Part shown: positions 18,641 through 29,855 of the stretch, one piece after another | Position numbering within the stretch: the first letter of the stretch is position 1 | Layout of the letters: the number at the start of each line of letters is the position of its first letter | Assembly: GCF_005160265.1 (NCBI RefSeq) | Contig: NZ_CP039865.1 | Location: 1,884,828-1,948,827 of the forward strand | From: Phreatobacter aquaticus | GTDB lineage: Bacteria > Pseudomonadota > Alphaproteobacteria > Rhizobiales > Phreatobacteraceae | Reading direction: 5' to 3' | Length of the DNA: 64,000 bases | Notes under the pieces: model-generated | Seen by the model: the letters and a program-made list of their open reading frames with translations, nothing else | The model's database searches: none | What the model was told of the DNA's origin: nothing | Translations under genes and position numbers: made by a program

Positions 18641-19321
18641 GTGCTGGACGCCACGACAGCGCTCTACCGGATCGTCATTGCCGATGATCATCCTCTGTTC
18701 CGTGGCGCGCTGCGCGAGGCCGTCAGCGGCCTGCCGTGCGGCCTGCACATCGCCGAGGCCGGCTCGTTTGCCGAGATGTCGGACCTGATCTCCGCCGATC
18801 CGGATGTCGATCTCGTCCTGCTCGATCTCGCCATGCCCGGCGTCAAGGGCTTCTCCGGTCTGATGTATCTGCGCGCCCAGCATCCAGGCGTGCCGGTGGT
18901 CATCGTCTCGGCGACCGAGGACCCCGGCATCATCCGGCGCTGCTTCGAGTTCGGCGCCTCCGGCTTCATCCGCAAGACGCTCGGCACCGAGGCGATGCGC
19001 GAGGCGGTGAAGACCGTGCTCGACGGCGGCACCTTCGTGCCCGACGATATCGACCTGTCGGTCAATGCCGATTCCGAAAGCGCCCGCCTCGCCGCTCGCC
19101 TCGCCAGCCTCACGCCGCAGCAGGTGCGCGTGCTGATGATGCTGTCGGAGGGCCTGCTCAACAAGCAGATCGCCTATGAGCTCACCGTCTCGGAAGCGAC
19201 CGTGAAGGCCCACGTCTCGGCCATCCTCACCAAGCTTGGCGTCGACAGCCGCACCCAGGCGGTGATCGCTGCGTCCAAGATCGCCGCCGATGGCTGGCCG
19301 GGGCAGAGCCTCAACGGCTGA
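18641..19321 (+). CDS. NarL/LuxR-type response regulator
   Basis: A 226-residue two-component regulator. The receiver has the acidic pair at 15-16 (IADDHPLF), the phosphoacceptor Asp62 (LVLLDLAMPG), and a C-terminal Lys in FIRKTLG. The LuxR-type helix-turn-helix spans about 155-215 (LTPQQVRVLMMLSEGLLNKQIAYEL...VKAHVSAILTKL). GTG at 18641 is chosen on its Shine-Dalgarno and on the start of the receiver fold. No histidine kinase is adjacent, so it is an orphan regulator here. It resembles the AgmR/NarL group. Confidence 0.87.
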   Translation: MLDATTALYRIVIADDHPLFRGALREAVSGLPCGLHIAEAGSFAEMSDLISADPDVDLVLLDLAMPGVKGFSGLMYLRAQHPGVPVVIVSATEDPGIIRRCFEFGASGFIRKTLGTEAMREAVKTVLDGGTFVPDDIDLSVNADSESARLAARLASLTPQQVRVLMMLSEGLLNKQIAYELTVSEATVKAHVSAILTKLGVDSRTQAVIAASKIAADGWPGQSLNG

Positions 19322-19333
19322 GGGACCACGACG

Positions 19334-19825
19334 ATGCGACCGGCCGGCCTTTTGACCATGATGACCACCACCGCGGCGGTCAGCCTCGTTGTCCTGTCGA
19401 TCATGCCGGTCTGGGCTCAGGGGCAGGCGGGTTGGCGCACGCGTCCTGAAGGCCGTTCCGTCGAGGCCTTCGCGCGCAGCGAGACGCCCGGCGCAGCACT
19501 GCGTCTCAATTGCGCCAATGGGTCGATATGGCTGACCTATGAGCCGACGAGCCGCTGGAACGGCAATGGTGCTGTAACCGTCCGCATCGGCGCCGACGCC
19601 TTTCCGATGGTGATCGACGGCGGTGGCGGCGCCATTCTCAGCAATGCGCCGAATGGCGGAATGGGCGTGACCCGGGCGGTGCTGGACAAGATCCGGACCG
19701 GCCAGACCCTTGTGCTGGAGGGAACCGCCGCCGCGCGCGTGCCGGTCGGGCAGCGCACTTTCGCGCTCGTGGGCGCCGCAGCCGCCCTCGCCGCCGTGGA
19801 ACGGACCTGCGGCGGAGCGCGCTAG
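19334..19825 (+). CDS. Small exported protein of unknown function
   Basis: A 163-residue protein with a hydrophobic N-terminus and a signal cleavage site near PVWAQG. The mature part contains two cysteines (LNCANG and RTCGG at the end), likely forming a disulfide in the periplasm, and beta-rich sequence. I do not recognise the family. It begins 12 bp after the response regulator and is probably cotranscribed with it. Confidence 0.65.
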   Translation: MRPAGLLTMMTTTAAVSLVVLSIMPVWAQGQAGWRTRPEGRSVEAFARSETPGAALRLNCANGSIWLTYEPTSRWNGNGAVTVRIGADAFPMVIDGGGGAILSNAPNGGMGVTRAVLDKIRTGQTLVLEGTAAARVPVGQRTFALVGAAAALAAVERTCGGAR

Positions 19826-19896
19826 CGCGAAGGCCAGCCGGCTGGACAGCACGGCCCGCACGGGATCGCTGGCCGATGGCTTGCGGAGGCACAGCC

Positions 19897-20760
19897 TCAA
19901 CGGGTGAGGCGAGCCGCGGGCATCAGCAGGATCGCCAAACCGACCAGAACCAGCACCATGCCGGCGATCTGCACCGGCTGAAAGCGCTCGCCGAGGATCA
20001 GCCAGGACGCCAGCGCGCCGATCACCGGCACCAGCAGCGGGAAGGGCGCCAGCGTGGCGGCCGGATAGGCTTGCATCAGCCGGCCCCAGGCCGCGTAGCC
20101 GAACAAGGTCGCAACCAACGCCAGGTAGAGCACCGACAGCCAACCGAGCGTGCCTGTCTCCGCGAGCGCGGTCAGCATCGCGGCCGGGCCCTGCCAGGCC
20201 AGCGCAATCACCAGGCCGGGCAGCGGCGGGATCAGGCTGAGCCAGGCGACGAGCGCTCCACGGTCGGTCACCGAGACCCTGCGGAGCAGGAGATTGCCGA
20301 TGGCGAAGCTGATCGGAGAGAGGGCCAGCAGGGCCAGCGCGCCGAGGTCGAACGTCCCCCCGGTCGAGGCGGCAATCAGGCAAAGCCCGGCACTGGCCGC
20401 CGCCATCGCGGCCAGTTGCTGCCCGTTCGGCCTCTCGCCGAGCACGGGGATCGCCAGGGCGACGGTAAAGAGAACCTGGCTCTGCACGACAACGGCGGCG
20501 ATCCCGGTCGGCACGCCCATCGCGATGCCGATGAACTGGAACAGGAACTGGCTGACGAACCAGGTCGCTGCAATGGCCGTCATCAGCGGCCAGCCGATGG
20601 CCGGCCGGGGCAGAACGAGGACGAACAAAGCCGCGATGGCGAACCGCAGCGCCATCAGGAGGGGCGGCGACAGCGTGTCGAGCGCGAACCGCGTGAAGAC
20701 GAAGGCGAGGCCCCAGACCAGCGCCACGGCGAGGGCGAGCACAATGTCGACAGACTTCAT
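19897..20760 (-). CDS. DMT-superfamily (EamA) transporter
   Basis: A 287-residue inner membrane protein with about ten hydrophobic helices in two EamA repeats. The first repeat starts ALVWGLAFVFTRFAL and the second ends with ASWLILGERFQPVQIAGMVLVL, both characteristic of the family. EamA proteins export amino acids or metabolites; the closest pattern is the O-acetylserine/cysteine exporter group (EamA/YdeD). The start ATG at 20760 begins MKSVDIVLA; the frame upstream of it is not credible coding. Confidence 0.85.
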   Translation of the reverse strand: MKSVDIVLALAVALVWGLAFVFTRFALDTLSPPLLMALRFAIAALFVLVLPRPAIGWPLMTAIAATWFVSQFLFQFIGIAMGVPTGIAAVVVQSQVLFTVALAIPVLGERPNGQQLAAMAAASAGLCLIAASTGGTFDLGALALLALSPISFAIGNLLLRRVSVTDRGALVAWLSLIPPLPGLVIALAWQGPAAMLTALAETGTLGWLSVLYLALVATLFGYAAWGRLMQAYPAATLAPFPLLVPVIGALASWLILGERFQPVQIAGMVLVLVGLAILLMPAARLTR

Positions 20761-20834
20761 CGCCGGACGATGCCTGTCGCCCGCGCCACCGACCAATTCA
20801 TTCCCCTGATCCGAGGTATCAGGAGGACAGGCTG

Positions 20835-21746
20835 CTACAGTTGATTGCTCTGGAACGTGTTGCAGGCGCTGATCTGGCCGCTCCTCAGGCCCGTGGTGAA
20901 CCAGCGCTGGCGCTGCTCCGATGAGCCGTGGGTGAAGCTGTCGGGCACCACGCGGCCCTGCGAGCGCCGCTGCAGCATGTCGTCGCCGATGGCAGCGGCC
21001 GTCTGCATCGCGGCGCGCACGTCGGCATCGTCGATGAAGCGATATTGCTGCTGCGTGTGATAGGCCCAGACGCCGGCGAAGCAATCGGCCTGCAACTCGA
21101 CGCGCACTTGCAGGGCATTCGACTGCCGCTCGTCGCCGGCCGCCTGCTGGGCCTCGCGCACCCGCGTCAGAATGCCCATCGAATTCTGCACATGATGGCC
21201 AACCTCGTGGGCGATCACATAGGCATAGGAGAACTGGCAGGCCTTGGCATCGCCCGAGCACCCCCGGAAGCGGGTGGTCAGCTCCTGGAAGAAGGACGTG
21301 TCGAGATAGACCTTGCGATCGGTCGGGCAATAGAACGGCCCCATGGCCGATTGCGCCGTGCCGCAGGCGGAGCTTGTCACCCGGTCGAACATGATGAGAC
21401 CCGGCGCCTGATAGCGGCGGCCCGCCTCCTGAAAGATCTTCTGCCAGGCATCCTCGGTGGAGCCGAGCGTGGCGGCGACGAAATCGCCCATCTGGTCGGT
21501 CGGGCGGCCCTGCTGGCCGGTGGGGCGCCGCTGCTGCTGGACCTGCCCCTGGCCGGAACCGGTCACCGCCTCATAGCCCGACAGCAGCACCGCCGGATTG
21601 ATGCCGGTGAAATAGGACAGGAGCCCGACGATCAGGATGCCGCCGATGCCGAGGCCGGCCGGGCCGCCCGGAACGCCGCCACCGCCCCCGCCGCCGCCGC
21701 GCCGGTCCTCGACATTGTCGGAGCGTCGGAAATCATCGTAGCGCAT
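20835..21746 (-). CDS. YpfJ-family neutral zinc metallopeptidase
   Basis: A 303-residue membrane-anchored protein. The N-terminus MRYDDFRRSDNVEDRRG precedes a glycine run and one membrane helix (GIGGILIVGLLSYFTG). The catalytic site is HEVGHH in YVIAHEVGHHVQN, and ELQADCFAGVW supplies the downstream Glu ligand. Conserved cysteines (ACGTAQ, FYCP, GCSGDAKAC) fit the family. Its biological substrate is unknown. The start is supported by GGAAGAAA just upstream. Confidence 0.88.
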   Translation of the reverse strand: MRYDDFRRSDNVEDRRGGGGGGGGVPGGPAGLGIGGILIVGLLSYFTGINPAVLLSGYEAVTGSGQGQVQQQRRPTGQQGRPTDQMGDFVAATLGSTEDAWQKIFQEAGRRYQAPGLIMFDRVTSSACGTAQSAMGPFYCPTDRKVYLDTSFFQELTTRFRGCSGDAKACQFSYAYVIAHEVGHHVQNSMGILTRVREAQQAAGDERQSNALQVRVELQADCFAGVWAYHTQQQYRFIDDADVRAAMQTAAAIGDDMLQRRSQGRVVPDSFTHGSSEQRQRWFTTGLRSGQISACNTFQSNQL

Positions 21747-21979
21747 CGGTTTCTTCCAAGTCTTGCCGTTGGGCATCTGCCGCGCGTGACGGGCGCAACC
21801 GGTCCGGAGGGGATCATGCCGGTCCCATGGGATGGGTGCAACTCCCGGAACGACACGCTTGTTCCGCAATGTATTAACCTTAATTGAACCAGGCAATTTA
21901 CCTTTTAGGAACAGAATAAATTCACGAATAATGGTCTCGTTTAAGTATGCCTTTACCTTGAGTGGCCAATCTTGCGGCT

Positions 21980-23182
<1,203 letters not shown>

Positions 23183-23283
23183 GGCGACTGCCACTCGAAG
23201 AAAACATCCCGGTCTGATAGACATCAAGGCGGACTGACCGCGATCCGCGTCATCTCCTGTGCTGGTTCTACAGGGATGTTCCG

Positions 23284-24282
23284 ATGAAACTGCGCTCTTG
23301 GGTGGTGCTGGTCGCCCTCGCCGGTCTTGGTGGGGCGGGTGTCTGGTGGCAGTACGGCCGTGGAACGGAGGTGCGCCTCCAGCCGGTCGCACGCGGCACG
23401 GCTGCCGAAATCGTCTATGCCACCGGCATTGTCGAGCCTGTCCGCTGGGCGAAGGTCGCCTCCCTGGTGCGCGAGCGGATCATCGACATCTGCACCTGCG
23501 AGGGCAAACCGGTCGCCGCCGGCGATATCCTGGCCCGCCTTGATGATCGGGAAGTGCTGGCCAATCTCGGCGAATTGCAGGCCCGCCAGGGCCTCGCCCA
23601 ACGCGAGCTTGATCGTGTCTCGACCCTGATCCAGCGCGGTTCGACGACCCAGCAGGCCTATGACAAGGCGACCAGCGATCTCGCCCAGATCCGGGCGCTG
23701 GTGGCGGCCACCACCGAGCGCGTCGCCGAATATACGATCCGCGCGCCGCGCGCCGGCATCGTGCTGCGCCAGGACGGCGAACTCGGCGAGATCGCCGAAT
23801 CCGGCCAGGTCCTGTTCCGCGTCGGCGACCCGCGCCCGGTCCAGGTCACCGCCGATGTCGCGGAAGAGGACATTCCCCGCGTCCGCGTCGGCCAGAAGGT
23901 GCTGCTGCGCACCGATGCCTTCAAGGATCGCCCGCTGGACGGCACCGTTCGCGAGATGACGCCGATGGGCGACACCGCCACCAAGACCTTCCGCATCCGC
24001 ATCGCGCTGCCCGACGAGACCCCGCTCCATCTCGGCATGTCGGTCGAGGCCAATATCGTCAGCCGCGAGGCCGCCAACGTCCTTCTCGTCCCCGCCGAGG
24101 CGCTGGTCGGCGGCGCGGTGTTCATTGTCGACAAGGGGCGCCTTGTCCGCCGGCCGGTCGAGGTCGGCATCCGTGGCACGCGGATGATCGAGGTGCGGAC
24201 CGGGCTTGCCGAGGGCGAACAGGTCGCCGTGCCCGCCGAGGCCGCCTGGCGCGGTGGCGAGCGCGTGCGGATCGCACCATGA
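23284..24282 (+). CDS. Membrane fusion (periplasmic adaptor) protein of an ABC exporter
   Basis: A 332-residue HlyD/MacA-type adaptor. It has an N-terminal membrane anchor (LVALAGLGGAGVWW), a biotinyl-lipoyl half motif (ASLVRERI... GDILARLDD), a coiled-coil hairpin and a beta-barrel domain (VTADVAEEDIPRVRVG). It links an inner membrane exporter to an outer membrane channel. The stop overlaps the permease start by four bases. No TolC homologue is in the window. Confidence 0.87.
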   Translation: MKLRSWVVLVALAGLGGAGVWWQYGRGTEVRLQPVARGTAAEIVYATGIVEPVRWAKVASLVRERIIDICTCEGKPVAAGDILARLDDREVLANLGELQARQGLAQRELDRVSTLIQRGSTTQQAYDKATSDLAQIRALVAATTERVAEYTIRAPRAGIVLRQDGELGEIAESGQVLFRVGDPRPVQVTADVAEEDIPRVRVGQKVLLRTDAFKDRPLDGTVREMTPMGDTATKTFRIRIALPDETPLHLGMSVEANIVSREAANVLLVPAEALVGGAVFIVDKGRLVRRPVEVGIRGTRMIEVRTGLAEGEQVAVPAEAAWRGGERVRIAP

Positions 24283-25514
24283 ACCTCGTCCTCGACATTG
24301 CCTGGACCCACATCCAGGCCCGTGGCCGGCAGACGCTGGTCGCGGTGCTGGGCGTCGCCATCGGCGTTGGCTTTTCCATCATGATGGCCGCCCTGATGCA
24401 GGGCTCGCAGGACGATTTCGTCAAGACGCTGGTCAATGCCCTGCCACATGTCTCGGTCAATGACGAGCGCCGCCGCGCGCCCCGCCAGCCGGCGGAGGAT
24501 ATGTTCGGCGCGGCCGAGATCCGGGGGCTGACGCCGGCCACCCGCCGCCCCGGCATCAGCAATCCGATGGCGATGGTCTCGGCGCTCGAGGGCTGGGTGC
24601 CGGGGTCGGTGACCCTCTCGGTCCAGGCCAAGGGCATCCTGCGCTATGCCGGCAAGGACCTCACCGCCTCGATCGTCGGCATCGATCCGCTGCGCGAGGC
24701 ACGCGTCTCGCAGCTGGCGACCCAGATGCGCCAGGGAAGCCTGCCCGCGCTCTATCGCGCCACCAATGCCATCATCCTGGGCGACCGGCTGGCCGAGAAG
24801 CTCGGCGCGCGCATCGGCTCCAACATCTCGGTCTCCGCCAGTGCCGGGCGCGTGATGACCGCCCGCGTCGTCGGCATCTTCCACGCCGGTGTCCGCTCCA
24901 TCGACGAGAACACCGCCTATGTGCTGATCAAGACCGCCCAGGTCCTGTCCGACCAGACCGGCCTGATCAACGAGATCCGCATGCGGCTGAACGACCCGAT
25001 GAACGCCCGCGCGGTCGCCGAGCGCATCGTCGCCGATACCGGGCTGAAGGCGGTGTCGTGGCAGGAGGCGAACGAGGACATCATGTCGTCCTTCGTGATC
25101 CGCAACATCATCATGTACACGGTGGTGGGCGCCATCCTGCTAGTCGCCTCCTTCGGCACCTACAACATCATCTCCACGATCACCTTCGAAAAGAGCCGCG
25201 ACATCGCGATCATGAAGTCGCTGGGGCTCACCCAGGCCACGGTGCGCCGCATCTTCGTGCTGGAGGGACTGGTGATCGGCGTTGCCGGAGGTGTTGCCGG
25301 TTCGGTGCTCGGCTATCTCCTGACGCTGGGCATGGGGTCGATCGAGATCAAGAGCCCGTTCATGGATTCAACCCACCTGCCGATGGTCTATTCGCCCCTG
25401 CATTATGCCATCGCGTCGGGGATCGCGCTCGCCGCCTCCGCCATTGCCGGCTATTTCCCGGCGCGCAAGGCGGCCCGCCTCCATCCGGTCGAGATCATCC
25501 GGGGTGCGACATGA
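24279..25514 (+). CDS. FtsX/MacB-type ABC transporter permease
   Basis: A 411-residue permease with the MacB/LolC/FtsX topology: an N-terminal helix (VAVLGVAIGVGFSIMMAAL), a large periplasmic core domain, then three C-terminal helices (MYTVVGAILLVASFGTYNI, GLVIGVAGGVAGSVLGYLL, IASGIALAASAIAGYFPAR). The conserved EKSRDIAIMKSLGLTQ coupling segment contacts the ATPase. Together with its neighbours it resembles DevBCA or MacAB exporters. Confidence 0.87.
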   Translation: MNLVLDIAWTHIQARGRQTLVAVLGVAIGVGFSIMMAALMQGSQDDFVKTLVNALPHVSVNDERRRAPRQPAEDMFGAAEIRGLTPATRRPGISNPMAMVSALEGWVPGSVTLSVQAKGILRYAGKDLTASIVGIDPLREARVSQLATQMRQGSLPALYRATNAIILGDRLAEKLGARIGSNISVSASAGRVMTARVVGIFHAGVRSIDENTAYVLIKTAQVLSDQTGLINEIRMRLNDPMNARAVAERIVADTGLKAVSWQEANEDIMSSFVIRNIIMYTVVGAILLVASFGTYNIISTITFEKSRDIAIMKSLGLTQATVRRIFVLEGLVIGVAGGVAGSVLGYLLTLGMGSIEIKSPFMDSTHLPMVYSPLHYAIASGIALAASAIAGYFPARKAARLHPVEIIRGAT

Positions 25515-26230
25515 CCGCGCCTTTGGTGGAAGCACGCAAGCTGACACGCATTCTCGATGGCATCGTGCCGGTCACCCTGGTGGCCGATGTCGATCTGAAC
25601 CTCGGCAAGGGCGAGTTTGTCGCGATCACCGGGCCCTCCGGCTCCGGCAAGTCGTCGCTGCTCTATCTTCTCGGCCTGCTCGATGTGCCGACCTCCGGCC
25701 AGGTCTTCATCAATGGCGGCGACACAACCGATCTCGATGACGATGCCCGCGCCGCCGTCAGGCTGGCGACCCTCGGCTTCGTGTTCCAGTTCCACTTCCT
25801 GCTGCCGGAATTCACCCTTGAGCAGAACGTCATGCTGCCGATGCGCGCGCTCGGCCGCCTGCCCATGGCGCAGATGCGCGAACGGGCTCGCGGGCTGCTG
25901 GAATCGCTTGGGCTGAAGGATCACGTCACCAAGCGGCCGGACCAGCTCTCCGGCGGCCAGCGCCAGCGCGTGGCGGTGGCACGCGCTCTTGCCAATGATC
26001 CGCCGCTGATCCTCGCCGACGAGCCGACCGGCAGCCTCGATACGAAATCGTCGGAACAGGTGTTCCAGATCCTGCGCGATCTGGTCGACAAGGACGGCCG
26101 CACCGTGGTGGCCGTGACCCATGCGATGGAACTCGCCGAGCGGATGGACCGCCGGATCCATCTGGTCGATGGGCGCATCACCGAGGACCGGCAGCAGGTG
26201 CTCCCGGCGGCGGCCATCATCCCATCCTGA
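25511..26230 (+). CDS. ABC exporter ATP-binding protein (MacB/LolD type)
   Basis: A 239-residue ATPase. Walker A is GPSGSGKS, the Q-loop FVFQFHFLLPEFT is LolD-like, the signature is LSGGQRQR, and Walker B is LILADEPTGSLD with the H-loop in VAVTHAMEL. The GSLD sequence after Walker B is typical of this subfamily. It overlaps the permease stop by four bases and completes a three-gene adaptor-permease-ATPase operon. The substrate (antibiotic, lipid, peptide) is unknown. Confidence 0.9.
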   Translation: MTAPLVEARKLTRILDGIVPVTLVADVDLNLGKGEFVAITGPSGSGKSSLLYLLGLLDVPTSGQVFINGGDTTDLDDDARAAVRLATLGFVFQFHFLLPEFTLEQNVMLPMRALGRLPMAQMRERARGLLESLGLKDHVTKRPDQLSGGQRQRVAVARALANDPPLILADEPTGSLDTKSSEQVFQILRDLVDKDGRTVVAVTHAMELAERMDRRIHLVDGRITEDRQQVLPAAAIIPS

Positions 26231-26282
26231 ATGTGGGGGCAGGGCGGCGTCGGCCTTTGCCAGGCCGCCCCGTCCGGGTGCG

Positions 26283-26690
26283 TCAGGAGCGCTTCTGCCC
26301 GTCCACGGACCAGATGCCCGGGCCGGTCGCGAAGATCTGCAGGAAGCCGCCGGCAATCGCCAGGTTCTTGAGGAACTGGGTCATCTGGGCGGGAACGCCG
26401 AGCTGGCCGTGGAAGAAGATGGCGGTGAGCAGGGTGAAGCCTGCCATCAGCAGGGCAACGAGCCGGGTCTGGTAGCCGATCAGGATGCAGATGCCGCCGA
26501 CCAGTTCGGTGATGATCACCAGCGGCAGCAGGATGCCCGGAACGCCGGCCGACGCCATGTAGGCGGCCGTGCCCGAATAGCCGACGATCTTGTTGTAGCC
26601 GCCCAGGATGAAGATGATCGCCAGCAGCACGCGCGCGGCAAGCTTGGCCGCGTTGTTGATCGTCGGATTGTCGAAGATGTTGTCGAACAT
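26283..26690 (-). CDS. DoxX-family membrane protein
   Basis: A 135-residue protein with four hydrophobic helices. It has the DoxX pattern RVLLAIIFILGGYNKIVGYSG near the N-terminus, a second helix LLPLVIITELVGGICILIG, and the conserved FFHGQLG segment. DoxX proteins are quinone-associated or detoxification-linked membrane proteins of poorly known role. The ATG at 26690 follows GGGGAAGA. It is convergent with the ABC ATPase. Confidence 0.85.
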   Translation of the reverse strand: MFDNIFDNPTINNAAKLAARVLLAIIFILGGYNKIVGYSGTAAYMASAGVPGILLPLVIITELVGGICILIGYQTRLVALLMAGFTLLTAIFFHGQLGVPAQMTQFLKNLAIAGGFLQIFATGPGIWSVDGQKRS

Positions 26691-27003
26691 CGGTCTTCCC
26701 CTCGTTTGGTCCGGCATCGGGGCGCCGGACGGCGAGAGACTGGCATGACGCAACCGGATTCGCATCATCACGGTTGCGCGCGTGGACAGGGCCGAAACGG
26801 GTGTCCAAGAGGCGCACATCTTCACCTCTCCCGTGGGGGAGAGGTCGACCGAGGCGTAGCCGAGGGCGGGTGAGGGGCTTTCGATCTCACCGATGACAGT
26901 TCGCCCCCTCACCCGGCCGCTGCGCGTCCGACCTCTCCCCCACGGGAAGAGGTGAAGGTCCGCTCTCCCGGCAATGACCTCGCCCGCCCAGACTGGCTCC
27001 AAA
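26691..27003. repeat. Gene-free region with palindromic repeat, family B, copy 1
   Basis: This region between DoxX and the groESL terminator holds a long inverted repeat: the arms at 26820-26847 and 26929-26957 are complementary apart from one inserted base. The arms contain cacctctccc and gggagaggtc. A second family member lies at 34636-34788. No coding sequence is supported. Confidence 0.8.
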
Positions 27004-27030
27004 CGAAAAAGGGCGCCCGAGGGCGCCCTT
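27004..27030 (-). terminator. Intrinsic terminator of groESL
   Basis: A perfect 10-bp inverted repeat aagggcgccc/gggcgccctt with a minimal loop lies 30 bp after the groEL stop. On the minus strand it is followed by TTTTTCG, giving a classic GC-rich stem plus U tract. Confidence 0.88.
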
Positions 27031-27059
27031 CTCCTTAATCTGTGACGAGAGGGGCTGGA

Positions 27060-28730
<1,671 letters not shown>

Positions 28731-28755
28731 TTACGAGGGGAGGGCGGTTCGCGAA

Positions 28756-29046
28756 TTACTTCGCGATCACACCCATGATGTCGCTCTCCTTCATGATGAG
28801 GAGGTCGACGCCGTCGATCTTCACTTCGGTGCCGGACCACTTGCCGAACAGCACCTTGTCGCCCTTCTTGACGTCGAGCGGAACAAGCTTGCCGGCTTCG
28901 TCGCGGCCACCGGGGCCGACGGCCAGGATCTCGCCCTCCTGGGGCTTTTCCTTGGCGGTGTCCGGGATGATGATGCCACCCTTGGTCTTCTCTTCGCCCT
29001 CGAGACGGCGGACGACCACGCGGTCGTGCAGCGGACGGAACTTCAT
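28756..29046 (-). CDS. groES: Co-chaperonin GroES
   Basis: A 96-residue protein starting [20 protein letters not shown]. It contains the mobile loop [16 protein letters not shown] and the roof-region [18 protein letters not shown]. It caps GroEL as a heptamer. It is the first gene of the groESL operon. Confidence 0.98.
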   Translation of the reverse strand: MKFRPLHDRVVVRRLEGEEKTKGGIIIPDTAKEKPQEGEILAVGPGGRDEAGKLVPLDVKKGDKVLFGKWSGTEVKIDGVDLLIMKESDIMGVIAK

Positions 29047-29115
29047 GGGTTGATGGTCCCTGACTGAGCGGCTCTGTTGGCCGCGGAATGTCGATGCAGC
29101 CCTTGGGCTGGATCG

Positions 29116-29142
29116 TTAGCACTCACCTCAAGCGACTGCTAA
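29116..29142 (-). promoter_or_regulatory. CIRCE operator (HrcA binding site)
   Basis: TTAGCACTC, nine bases, then GACTGCTAA on the plus strand. The consensus second arm is GAGTGCTAA, so there is one mismatch. It lies 70 bp upstream of groES, directly downstream of the predicted -10 element, where bound HrcA would block transcription at normal temperature. Confidence 0.93.
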
Positions 29143-29153
29143 CGACTGGCGCT

Positions 29154-29182
29154 GAGATAGGTGGGGTGGTGAAAAGAGTCAA
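29154..29182 (-). promoter_or_regulatory. Predicted housekeeping promoter of groESL
   Basis: Read on the minus strand, TTGACT (29182-29177) is followed after 17 bases by TATCTC (29159-29154). The -35 is near consensus and the spacing is ideal. The start point would fall in or just before the CIRCE element. Confidence 0.7.
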
Positions 29183-29264
29183 GAACACTCGTGAAGATGG
29201 TTAATCGGCGTTAACCGGCACGCCCTGTCTTGACGCAGCCAATGTCTCGCCCAATCGTGACGCC

Positions 29265-29723
29265 ATGACGACCAAGCCCGACCAAGCGACGCTGACGCGG
29301 ATCGCCCGCTCCTGCATCTGCTTCCAGACCCGGATGACGGCCCATGCGGTGACGCGCGCCTACAACAAGGCGCTGGCGCCGCTCGGCCTCGAGGTCACCC
29401 AGTTCAACATCCTGGCGGCGCTCGCCGCGACCGACACGGCCTCCGTCACCCAGCTGTCGGAGGCGCTCGCCCTCGATCGCACGACCATGACCCGCAATCT
29501 CAAGCGCCTGGAGGCGGCCGGTCTGGTCACCGCGAGTCATGGGCCGGGACGGGCGGTGAAACCGGGGATCACGGAGACGGGGGCTGGCCTGCTCAGCGCC
29601 GCCATTCCGCTCTGGCAGGCGGAGCACGACAAGATGGAGGAGGCGGTCGGGGCCGCGCTCTGGCACGAGACGCGTGACGGATTGCGGGCGATCCGCAGGA
29701 CGTTGAAGGCCCAGCAGGTCTGA
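29265..29723 (+). CDS. MarR-family transcriptional regulator
   Basis: A 152-residue winged-helix regulator. The core is VTQFNILAALAATDTASVTQLSEALALDRTTM..., followed by LKRLEAAGLV and a wing ending GRAVKPGITETG. A CIC segment near the N-terminus (SCICFQTRMTA) has two cysteines that could sense oxidants, as in some MarR proteins; this is speculative. It is divergent from groES, and its own target is not evident. Confidence 0.87.
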   Translation: MTTKPDQATLTRIARSCICFQTRMTAHAVTRAYNKALAPLGLEVTQFNILAALAATDTASVTQLSEALALDRTTMTRNLKRLEAAGLVTASHGPGRAVKPGITETGAGLLSAAIPLWQAEHDKMEEAVGAALWHETRDGLRAIRRTLKAQQV

Positions 29724-29855
29724 GCCTTCCCTTGGTGCGGTGTTACCAATTCAGAAGTTCCGTAAGGGAAAGAAACAAAGTATCGACAATAGTGTTCTTC
29801 ATTCCTTAAGAGTGGGGTCGTAATCTTCCCGAAGTGTAAGGGGCATTCCGCTGCT